From NCBI RefSeq assembly GCF_014697545.1, contig NZ_JACJSA010000006.1, forward strand, positions 310,001 to 374,000: DNA of 64,000 nucleotides, written 5' to 3'. Positions within the stretch are counted from its first letter, which is position 1, and every line of letters starts with the position of its first letter. Positions 54,190-62,010 of this stretch are shown piece by piece. Both the position numbers and the translations under genes were made by a program. Origin of the DNA: Oscillatoria sp. FACHB-1407 (lineage in GTDB: Bacteria > Cyanobacteriota > Cyanobacteriia > Elainellales > Elainellaceae). The notes under the pieces were generated by a model that worked only from the letters and a program-made list of their open reading frames with translations, did no database searches and was not told where the DNA came from.

Positions 54190-54730
54190 TCGTTAAAAGT
54201 AGCCAAATGTTAAAAACAGCCCAATGTCATCAACGCTTTTCAACAGGTGATATGAAGCAGTCCCCCTTGGGGTAATTGCACTACCCCTGATCAAGCAACA
54301 CTTTACCCCATATATTCTGAAAGCAATGCATTTGTTGTGAAGAAATCGCTTGATTGCCCGTCATTCTAAACAAATGATTGTCAGCATTGATCTCAAACAA
54401 CATATACATAAATTGCTACAGATATAAGAGATAAAGCCAATAGCGGCAATATTAAATGACCTCACTCAGAATGTAAAGTTAAATCAAGTTGAAGTGTGTT
54501 GCTGCGCATTAAATTCTGTAAACAGCATTCGCTGCGATCGCTCCATAGAATTGAGCAAAACCCTTGATACGCAAATATCATAGGCTCTAACTCAGTTCAG
54601 AGAAGAGAAACTTATAAGTGATCCTTAGTACTGTGATTCACAGATAGGGTTTGGAAATAAAACCAGGGGGGTATGGGGGCTGTGCCCCAGCCTGGGGTTC
54701 CACCCCTGCACCCCGAATTCCCACCCCTAT
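54190..54730. other. 541-bp intergenic region
   Basis: 54190-54620 is the upstream region of the CruE-like gene (AT-rich, one short foldback CCCCTTGGGG near 54264, no other structure that I can support). 54621-54749 is repeat R1 copy C, which runs into the end of the asparagine-synthase-like gene. Confidence 0.55.
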
Positions 54731-54749
54731 TTACGACGAGTTGTACTTA
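54621..54749. repeat. Dispersed 125-bp repeat, family R1, copy C, supplying a stop codon
   Basis: Same family as 11006 and 18065. Its ACGAGTTGTACTTA edge encodes, on the minus strand, the last five codons (KYNSS) and the TAA stop (54731-54733) of the asparagine-synthase-like gene. Confidence 0.9.
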
Positions 54750-56578
54750 GACCAGAGCATAAAGCCAATCAAAGCTTTTAGACCAGACGCTTCGAGGATG
54801 GCATCTCGCTGAAACCGAACCTGTTCCTCAGGGGGTGGTAAAAGTTCGTTGAGAACGGTCTGGTCAAAAAATACTCCCATTTGCTCTTGACATTGACTTG
54901 CTTGCCGTCGGAGGGATCGCCAACCTGGATTGTTGAAATCACAAATGCGGTAGTAGTAGCGGCGATCGCGCCCCAGTTTTCGCAGCAGTCGTTGCCACTT
55001 TGACTGTAGAAGATGCCATTGAGCCAGCCTCTCAGAGGTTTTGGTTGCTAGTAGTGGCTTTGTGTTGAACTCGTTGCGATCAAGGGGCAATTGAGCCAAT
55101 GCGGGAAATTGGGTGCAGAGGAGTTGTTTTTGAGCGTAGCGATCGCACAGGATTTGAATGGGCAGAGCCATCGTTGTTGTAATCAGTTGGCGATCGAGAC
55201 TCAGCAGCACAGGCCACGCTCCAAAGGTCAATTTCCATGCCGCTGACCCAATGTGAAATCGCTGTTGATGTTGGAGTTCAAACAGCCAGATCCGGCGCAG
55301 GTCGTCCTCGGCATAGCTCTCATACCGTGCTCGAATCTGCTGATAAATGTCGGAAACCAGATCTCCAAATATCTCGCGCCGACAGAGCCGCTTGAGGATC
55401 TCAGGTTGAATGCCCCAGTGATTGATGCCACGAGTAAAGAACAGGTCAAACGGAGGCACATTCGTTCGATTTCGCGGCATGGGTAACGGTCCTCCCACAA
55501 CCGCATCCAGAGAGTACCCACTGACCACCCGATGAGCCAGATCTCGCAAATGCGAGTGAATTCCCCAGTTCATCCCCCAGTTGTACCCGTTTGCCAGGTG
55601 TTCCCAGCGAGTCACGAGGTGCATGTGGTCGGGATACTGTTGTAGCGGCATGGCGATCGCACGATGCTTGAACCCCAGTTCGCGGGCGACCCGTCGGGCA
55701 CACTGCATTTCGATATCGGTCGAGATGCCCAGCGTCAAAGCCACAACATCTGCCTGTTGGCGATCGAGATAGCCAGCCAACAGGCGCGAGTCCAATCCAC
55801 CAGAAAGCATCAACGCATAGGACTGTCCCGGTGGAGCGTGGCGCACCAACGATTGCTCAATCGTCTGTCCCAACAGGTCCAGTTGTTCCGCCAAGGATAA
55901 GGCTGCGTAATGGTTACTCTGAGACGCTCCTAAAAGTTGAGTTTGGCTGATCTCCTGAGGAGCCTTTTCAGGTTGACAAACCAGCAGATGACCTGCCGCT
56001 AAACGCAAAACGCCTTGCCAGAGGGTTTGACCTGCAAATAGACCATTGGTAAGCAAAATGCCGACCAAGCCCGCTGGATTGAATCGGGGTTGAAACAGGG
56101 GGTGATAGCGAAATAGCTCTGGACTGGATGCCACAAGAACGACGTCCGCTTGTGTCCAGTAGTACACCGGAAACAGTCCCATCCGATCTGACCCAACCAT
56201 CAATCCTGTCTGAGGGTGATAGGCGATCGCCGCATAAAACCCATCAAACACCGGAGCGGATTGAGGATCAGATCCCTGCCAGAGTTGCCGCAGTTGATTG
56301 GCATTTACCCTGACTGCACTGCCCTCTGCGATCGCTTCTCCCCAAACCACCGCAACACCTGCTGCATCAGCCTCCCAGGTAATGGGTGCATGGGCATGGG
56401 CTGCCCAGATCACCTGCACGTTACCCATGCCACAAGTCTGTGTGACTAACTCCGCAACGGGTGGAATCAGCGGCATCACTGTTTGGACAAACTGCGATCG
56501 CCTTTCAGGATCAGGGTCAAGAATCGCTAGAAAATTAGCCACAGGGAGGAACCATTCGCAATCAAACAGATTCGCCAA
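54731..56578 (-). CDS. Asparagine synthase-like protein without the glutaminase Cys
   Basis: 615 aa. N-terminal class II amidotransferase-like fold (DGFYAAIAYHPQTGLMVGSDRMGLFPVYYW, then SSPELFRYH) but beginning MANLFDCEW, with no Cys at position 2, so it should not use glutamine. C-terminal synthetase domain with the PP-loop YALMLSGGLDSRLLAGYL near 256 that adenylates a carboxylate. Such proteins often amidate cell-surface sugars or peptides rather than aspartate. The last codons lie in repeat R1. A divergent PRMT-like gene starts 500 bp away. Confidence 0.82.
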   Translation of the reverse strand: MANLFDCEWFLPVANFLAILDPDPERRSQFVQTVMPLIPPVAELVTQTCGMGNVQVIWAAHAHAPITWEADAAGVAVVWGEAIAEGSAVRVNANQLRQLWQGSDPQSAPVFDGFYAAIAYHPQTGLMVGSDRMGLFPVYYWTQADVVLVASSPELFRYHPLFQPRFNPAGLVGILLTNGLFAGQTLWQGVLRLAAGHLLVCQPEKAPQEISQTQLLGASQSNHYAALSLAEQLDLLGQTIEQSLVRHAPPGQSYALMLSGGLDSRLLAGYLDRQQADVVALTLGISTDIEMQCARRVARELGFKHRAIAMPLQQYPDHMHLVTRWEHLANGYNWGMNWGIHSHLRDLAHRVVSGYSLDAVVGGPLPMPRNRTNVPPFDLFFTRGINHWGIQPEILKRLCRREIFGDLVSDIYQQIRARYESYAEDDLRRIWLFELQHQQRFHIGSAAWKLTFGAWPVLLSLDRQLITTTMALPIQILCDRYAQKQLLCTQFPALAQLPLDRNEFNTKPLLATKTSERLAQWHLLQSKWQRLLRKLGRDRRYYYRICDFNNPGWRSLRRQASQCQEQMGVFFDQTVLNELLPPPEEQVRFQRDAILEASGLKALIGFMLWSKYNSS

Positions 56579-57075
56579 ATTTTGAATTGGCGTTACTTAA
56601 CGGGAGGTCTAAATCAGGGTTTTGGCGGTTAAAATCGCACCCATACGCAAAACCGACCGACGTTTCGGCAAACCCTTCATTCTTCCGGAGTCCACATTGG
56701 CAGACTTGGCTCAAATCGCTGCGAATTCATTCGCCAGATCCTGAAGCCGAATTGCCGCTACTTAAGACTTACAGCAGTTGTGAGAGACATCAGCCATAAA
56801 TTGATAGCCACAAATCGATTGGTCTGCAAAACATCCTGATACCGATAATTACTAGATGCACCCGTTTCCAGTGCAAATGCGGACGCTTGTAGTGGCAGGT
56901 TTTGCAGATAGTTTCTTGGGTTTGCCGTTAGTAAACCGCTAAACCTGCCCCTACCAACATCTGTCTTGGTCACAATTTAATTTGGTATGAAATCCTGAAG
57001 ATACACTTGGAGACTGTAAACGGAAAAGGAGTTTGATTGACCGCTGGTTGACTGTTAGCAGTGAGATGATCGTGT
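56579..57075. other. Divergent 497-bp intergenic region with repeats
   Basis: 56617-56758 is repeat R3 copy B. 56888-56970 holds a GGCAGGTTTTGC/AAACCTGCCCC foldback that resembles the middle of family R5. The rest should contain two divergent promoters, which I could not pin down. AAAAGGAG at about 57025 is too far from the ATG at 57076 to serve as its ribosome site. Confidence 0.6.
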
Positions 57076-58275
57076 ATGAACTGGCAAAGCATTAAGAACC
57101 GACTGTCGAGGGTATGGACAACGATTCGAGCGGAGAATGTTTGTCAAACCACCTCGACCGAATTTGTGCCTTCTATTGGTGATTACTTTGCCTATGACGA
57201 ACTAATTTACTATTACATGACGCACGATCGCTCCAGAAATGCGATCTACAAAGCAGCGATCAACGCAGTCGTTAAAGATAAAATTGTCCTCGATATTGGT
57301 ACAGGACAGGACGTAATTTTATCAAGATTTTGTGTTGCGGCTGGAGCGAAACGAATCTATGCGATCGAGCGCAGCAAAAGAGCTTATTTAGCGGCTCAAG
57401 CTCTGGTCAAAGAGTTAGGATTAACTGACAAAATTCATCTGATGTTGGGAGATTCGACGGAGGTTGAGTTACCTGAACCAGTTGATGTTTGTGTTTCAGA
57501 ATTGTTAGGTACGATCGCCGGATCTGAAGGGGTTGCAGTGATTTTAAACAATGCTCGACGCTTTCTAAAACCAGATGGAAGAATGATCCCTGAGCGATCG
57601 CTCACTAAGATTGCGGCTGTTGCCCTTCCCGATGAATTGTTGCATCGCTTTGGATTCTCTCAATCTGCAATGCGGTATGTCGATCGCATCTTTCAAGCAG
57701 CAGGGCATCCCTTTGATTTACGAGTGTGCATTCGACGGTTTCCGCCGCAATGTATCCTCTCCAATATCGAGACGTTTGAAGATTTGAATTTTAACGGTTT
57801 TGTGGAACCGGAGTTTCAACATGAAATCCAATTCACGATTCAACAGTCCGCGAAGCTCAACGGGTTTCTATTGTGGCTAGAGCTAATTACCCTGGAGCCT
57901 CACAAAATCGACGTTCTGAAAGAAGATGGAAACTGGCAACCCGTCTACTTTCCTGTGTTTTATCCGGGCGTTGAGGTATCCGCAGGGGATAGGCTACAGG
58001 TAACGTGTCGGGCAACCCTTTCTGACAATGGCATCAGCCCCGATTATCAGTTGGTGGGCAAGCTGTTGAAGCAAAGCGGGGAAACGATTGAGTTTCAATA
58101 TGATTCGCTTCAGCATCGAGAAGGCTTCAGAAAAACTCCTTTCTATCAAGACTTCTTCACTACAACTGGAGCAAGAGTTTTGGAAGCCAGATCTCAACAA
58201 AGCATGACTGATCGATTGCGACGTTATCGCCATGTCGCTCGAAAAGCCATGCTTCAGCTACGTCAACAGGGGTAA
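57076..58275 (+). CDS. PRMT-like SAM-dependent methyltransferase
   Basis: 399 aa. A YDELIYYYMTHDRSRNAIYKAAI start resembles the YFxxY/THDRxRxxxY motif of protein arginine methyltransferases. Motif I is VLDIGTGQD near 71, the acidic end of beta-2 is IYAIERS, then the double-Glu-like loop SELLGTIAGSEG at 141-152, LKPDGRMIPE, and a beta-barrel-like C-terminal half. It probably methylates protein side chains or a polar small molecule; bacterial PRMT-like enzymes have few known substrates. It ends 12 bp before the convergent FAD oxidase gene. Confidence 0.78.
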   Translation: MNWQSIKNRLSRVWTTIRAENVCQTTSTEFVPSIGDYFAYDELIYYYMTHDRSRNAIYKAAINAVVKDKIVLDIGTGQDVILSRFCVAAGAKRIYAIERSKRAYLAAQALVKELGLTDKIHLMLGDSTEVELPEPVDVCVSELLGTIAGSEGVAVILNNARRFLKPDGRMIPERSLTKIAAVALPDELLHRFGFSQSAMRYVDRIFQAAGHPFDLRVCIRRFPPQCILSNIETFEDLNFNGFVEPEFQHEIQFTIQQSAKLNGFLLWLELITLEPHKIDVLKEDGNWQPVYFPVFYPGVEVSAGDRLQVTCRATLSDNGISPDYQLVGKLLKQSGETIEFQYDSLQHREGFRKTPFYQDFFTTTGARVLEARSQQSMTDRLRRYRHVARKAMLQLRQQG

Positions 58276-58286
58276 GTCGGGTTGAA

Positions 58287-59645
58287 TCAGTGAGATTGCT
58301 CCCACGCCTTCATCTTGCCTGGATTCAGTAAGCCGTAGGGATCAACCATTTCTTTGAATTGCAATTGCACCGGATCGATCGTCTTGCGACCCCCATCCTC
58401 CAGGATGTAAGTGTGGGGGTTGGCGATAAACGCTCCACTGTCTTCGTGATAGCGGATGATCTCCTGTAATCGCTCTGGCGTGGAGAAGCGCACAATTTGC
58501 AACGCTGCTGGCACCACACAGCTACTCACCCGAATGAACTCCAGGTGCATCATCACCTCATCTCCAAAGTGGTGATACATATGCTCCAGCAGTTTCAGAT
58601 CTGGGTCGTAGGGAAACAGCGTTTGCAGATAGGTCAGAGTCGGGTCTACGCTGCGGGCATGGAGGGTGGTGTGGTTCCAGCTAAATTCGGCGATCGCCAC
58701 TCCCTTACTCGCTTCCTGGGCAGACTTCTGATAACAGATCGTGCCCCCAAACTCGCGCACCAGTTCCCCAAACGGTTCCAGACAGGGTTCCGCAATCATC
58801 AACAAAGCGCAGTGGCTATCGGTGGGGATAGAGCTACGCAGAGCCGCAAAGTAATTGGAGATGGGCGAAGCACAGATGCAAATCAGCTTTTTGATGATGC
58901 CATCCGAGTCGCCCAACACCTGACCAAATCGCGCAGCAGTCATGAAGTCGGGGAAGGTAACGATCAGTTCTGCCCAGGGATAAGCAGGACCGAGGGGAAT
59001 CTCCAGTTCGGTAATGATGCCGTTGGTGCCGTAGGCGTGGTTGACCTTTTGCACGTCATCACCCCGCAACTCGATCACACGGGGTTCATCTTCCATCGTC
59101 ACGACTCGCACCGCATGAAGATTGCCGCGATCGCGCAACTGCCCGTAGGTGATTGAGCCAATCCCGCCACTGCCACCGCCAATGAATCCGCCAACGGTCG
59201 CAGTTCGATAAGTAGAGGGAGCCATGCGGATTTCCCATCCCATTTCACGGGTCTGCTTATCGAGGTTGACCAGTTTCACACCGGGTTCAACACACGCCAA
59301 ACCTGGTTTGACCCATTTCACCGTTTGCATTCGCGTTAAATCGAGGATGACTCCTCCCTTGAGAGGGACACATTGCCCGTAGTTGCCCGTTCCTGCCCCC
59401 CGAATCGTCAGGGGAACTTTGAATTGAACGCAGGCTTTAGCCACTTTGAGCACCTCTGCTTCATTGACAGGGCGCACCACTAGATCGCCTACTTTGTCAG
59501 ACAGCAAAGTTTGCAAGATGGGGCTGTAGGTGTAGTAATCGCGGGAGAGCTTAGCAACTTGCACAGCATCACGGATGACTTCTATGCCGTCTAATGCGGT
59601 GACAAAGGCATCCCAATCGGTTGAAGGTAGGGTTGTTGCGGTCAT
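58287..59645 (-). CDS. FAD-binding oxidase of the GlcD/VAO type
   Basis: 452 aa. PCMH FAD domain: RPVNEAEVLKVAKACVQFKVPLTIRGAGTGNYGQCVPLKGGVILDLTRM (about 55-105), VGGFIGGGSGGIGSITYGQLRDRG near 150 and a C-terminal FAD-linked domain ending DPYGLLNPGKMKAWEQ, the usual last motif. Flavin-dependent oxidation of a hydroxy-acid or alcohol; substrate unknown. No membrane helix and no iron-sulfur domain, unlike full GlcD complexes. Confidence 0.83.
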   Translation of the reverse strand: MTATTLPSTDWDAFVTALDGIEVIRDAVQVAKLSRDYYTYSPILQTLLSDKVGDLVVRPVNEAEVLKVAKACVQFKVPLTIRGAGTGNYGQCVPLKGGVILDLTRMQTVKWVKPGLACVEPGVKLVNLDKQTREMGWEIRMAPSTYRTATVGGFIGGGSGGIGSITYGQLRDRGNLHAVRVVTMEDEPRVIELRGDDVQKVNHAYGTNGIITELEIPLGPAYPWAELIVTFPDFMTAARFGQVLGDSDGIIKKLICICASPISNYFAALRSSIPTDSHCALLMIAEPCLEPFGELVREFGGTICYQKSAQEASKGVAIAEFSWNHTTLHARSVDPTLTYLQTLFPYDPDLKLLEHMYHHFGDEVMMHLEFIRVSSCVVPAALQIVRFSTPERLQEIIRYHEDSGAFIANPHTYILEDGGRKTIDPVQLQFKEMVDPYGLLNPGKMKAWEQSH

Positions 59646-59771
59646 GCAGTCAATTTTATAAAAGCATTAAATTATTGGTAACCATTAAACACTGTACAGG
59701 CTGGAAAAACTACCAATTGGTATTTAGACTACTGATCGTAAAAAGGGGAGGACATCAGGTGAAACAACTAA

Positions 59772-59800
59772 ATCCCCAGAATCTCGGAGATTCTGGGGAT
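59772..59800 (-). terminator. Terminator-like hairpin after the PEP-CTERM gene
   Basis: A perfect 13-bp stem (ATCCCCAGAATCT with its complement) around a short loop. It sits 21 bp past the stop at 59821 on the minus strand and is followed by TTTAGTTGTTT, a weak T tract. Confidence 0.65.
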
Positions 59801-59820
59801 CTGCTGTAGAACAGAGTCTA

Positions 59821-60444
59821 TTAACGTTGGGCAGCTTTGAGTCGCTTGCTAGCCGCTAAGCCTGCTCCCACGAGCAACAAACCACCGATAACCGTGGGTT
59901 CGGGCACATCGGTTGGAGTTTCGCGCAGTGCTACACGGGTAAACGTGCCAATTTCTTCAGGGTCTGAAACCTCTCCATCACCGTCGATGAACTGCAAAAA
60001 CAAATTGTTCACACTAGGTGGTGCTACGAATCCAAAAACGAACACCGAAAACGGTAACTCGCCTTCTTCATCATCAACTAGAAAGCCAAAAGCAAAGCCA
60101 TTATCACCGCCATTAACTGGTTGTGGAGGGGTTCCTACCGGAACTGCACCAAAGATGGCAGACTCAGGAACCAGATCATCCAGGGTGTAGATCCGGGGTT
60201 GCTCGTCAGCAGTAATGAAATTGAAGGAGAAATCAGTAAAGGAAAATACGCCTTCCTCAAACTCAATATCAGTGTCATAGCTGAAGTAACCGTCAAACTC
60301 CAACGTTTCCTCTGGCGTGTCGATTCCAACGGTGAAATCGTAAGTGAGGATGGCAGCTTGAGCGGGTGCTGCGTCGATCGCCACAGTTCCCAGAGTGAGT
60401 CCAGCGATCGCGCCTAACAATTTGGGCATGAATGATAGCTTCAT
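59821..60444 (-). CDS. PEP-CTERM sorting-domain secreted protein
   Basis: 207 aa. Signal peptide of about 30 residues (AIAGLTLGTVAIDAAPAQAA), an acidic beta-rich middle (YDFTVGIDTPEETLEFDGYFSYDTDIEFEEGVFSFTDFSFNF) and a C-terminal sorting signal: VPEPTVIGGLLLVGAGLAASKRLK, that is a PEP motif, one hydrophobic helix and basic tail. PEP-CTERM proteins are processed by an exosortase and often end up in the extracellular polysaccharide matrix; whether it relates to the alginate-like polymer is unknown. Confidence 0.88.
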   Translation of the reverse strand: MKLSFMPKLLGAIAGLTLGTVAIDAAPAQAAILTYDFTVGIDTPEETLEFDGYFSYDTDIEFEEGVFSFTDFSFNFITADEQPRIYTLDDLVPESAIFGAVPVGTPPQPVNGGDNGFAFGFLVDDEEGELPFSVFVFGFVAPPSVNNLFLQFIDGDGEVSDPEEIGTFTRVALRETPTDVPEPTVIGGLLLVGAGLAASKRLKAAQR

Positions 60445-60912
60445 AAGATTTGAATCCTGTCGGTTGTGAATGGTTACATCAAGCTAGAAGGGGGTCAAGA
60501 TCAGTCAATATTTCAATCAAGTTTTATGTAATTTCACGGTTGAAGTAGACTGCTCACCCGTTGATCAAACTCCATTCACAATTGGATTGAGAGCTTGTCT
60601 TTAAACAATTCCAAATTTTGGAGTTCTATCCAATCGCCATGTTGTAGGGCGACATGCAACGGGTTTGATAACCTCTTACAACAAGGTTTTCTTAATTTAA
60701 AATCGGACATCTAAAGTCCAAAATTTAGAATGGGAAATCTTCGAGTCAGTCTCAAATTCAATTTTCTGAATTTAGAGATGGCTCCATTATTTCTAAACCG
60801 ATCACTCGATGTCAGTATTTTTGCTGAGGCTTTACTGATAAATTACAATTCTCTTTAAAAAGACAAATACGGCACTACTCCCCATTCCCCACTCCCTACT
60901 CCCCACTCCCTT
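60445..60912. other. 468-bp intergenic region
   Basis: Upstream region of the PEP-CTERM gene, AT-rich, no gene. A short CCCCATT/CCCCACT heptamer block at 60875-60910 touches the end of the next gene. Confidence 0.55.
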
Positions 60913-61722
60913 CTACGTCCGATCGCGCTCCAAATCTTCAATCACCTTCTCCCAATACCACATCTCCATGTGACCCGGATGCTTTGAACGAGCGTGAGTT
61001 AGCAGTCGTTGAGCCGCAGCGCGATCGCCCGACATCATTTGAAATAGCCGTTCTTGAAGGGCTTGTGGTACGTCTGATGGGGCAGCTTGCGTCAAAATCT
61101 CTGGCAGGGGGATGAGAGGTGCAGACGCAACAGTGGAGTCAAGAGCCGTTTGCCCAATTCCACTGGGGGTGTGGAGTTTATCAATTCTCCAAAAGCCATT
61201 CTCCTGCACCAATTCCACCTCAATGGGGATCGTTTCGCCAGTTTGGGTGTGAATGATGCCCTTGAGCGTGCCATGGTTTGCCTCGGTTAAGCGAGAAACC
61301 CAGACCGCTTTCTTGTATTGCTGAGGCAACTCGGTTTGAGCAAATTTGAGAAAGGGTAACTTGGGCATCCGTGCCTGGAATGCCTCTGACGTGAGGTGAT
61401 ATGCTTCGCTGAGATGCCCCTCTGCAACCCAATAGAGGAAGTTGTTGACGGTTCTCGCCATGTCTCCATCAAGGCGAACGCCCGATGTAGCGACCATTCC
61501 CGCGATCGCCACGGTTAGCACCAGAAACATACCACCTGTCACCATCAGTTTGAGCCAAAACGATGGGGCAATAACCCCCAGGAAGCCCAATATTGCTTCT
61601 GCGACGCTTAATAGAAAACTGAAAGCCAGGTAAAACACGAAGCCTGCGATCGCCACCTGAACCAGCATCAGGATTAGACCATACACGACCTTTTCAACGA
61701 TTGACAGCCATTTATGATTCAT
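60913..61722 (-). CDS. Hypothetical membrane protein with NTF2-like domain
   Basis: 269 aa. Two membrane helices (about 10-40 and 56-80), then a soluble domain (about 85-190: ARTVNNFLYWVAEGHLSEAYHLTSEAFQARMPKLPFLKFAQ ... ETIPIEVELVQENGFWRIDKL). This has the layout of DUF4878/NTF2-like domains, where a helical pocket is closed by a Trp-containing strand. A short helical C-terminal part ends in HARSKHPGHMEMWYWEKVIEDLE. Function unknown. Confidence 0.72.
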   Translation of the reverse strand: MNHKWLSIVEKVVYGLILMLVQVAIAGFVFYLAFSFLLSVAEAILGFLGVIAPSFWLKLMVTGGMFLVLTVAIAGMVATSGVRLDGDMARTVNNFLYWVAEGHLSEAYHLTSEAFQARMPKLPFLKFAQTELPQQYKKAVWVSRLTEANHGTLKGIIHTQTGETIPIEVELVQENGFWRIDKLHTPSGIGQTALDSTVASAPLIPLPEILTQAAPSDVPQALQERLFQMMSGDRAAAQRLLTHARSKHPGHMEMWYWEKVIEDLERDRT

Positions 61723-61839
61723 TCAGCTTTATATCAGGGGTCATAGGGTAGAGTGCGGTCTGCTGGGTGAAATTGGTTCACAAGGTGAATGATCTCTCAT
61801 GCTTCAATAAATTTAACCCGTTTCAAGTCCAGTTCAGCG

Positions 61840-62010
61840 TAGGTTGAGGGAATGGGGAATAGGGAATGGGGAATGGGGAGTAGGGATGATGAGTGAACCG
61901 TAAAGACGCGATTAATCGCCTCTCTCATACACCTCCACTCTCCTACTCCTCACCCCCTACTCTGCACTGTTAACAAAGACCATCGATTATTGACCAATGA
62001 CCATTGACTC
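61840..62010. repeat. Heptamer repeats up to and over a start codon
   Basis: 61852-61890 is GGGGAAT/AGGGAAT. 61978-62010 is TTGACCAATGACCATTGAC. The ATG of the next gene (61997) is inside the second block. Confidence 0.8.
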
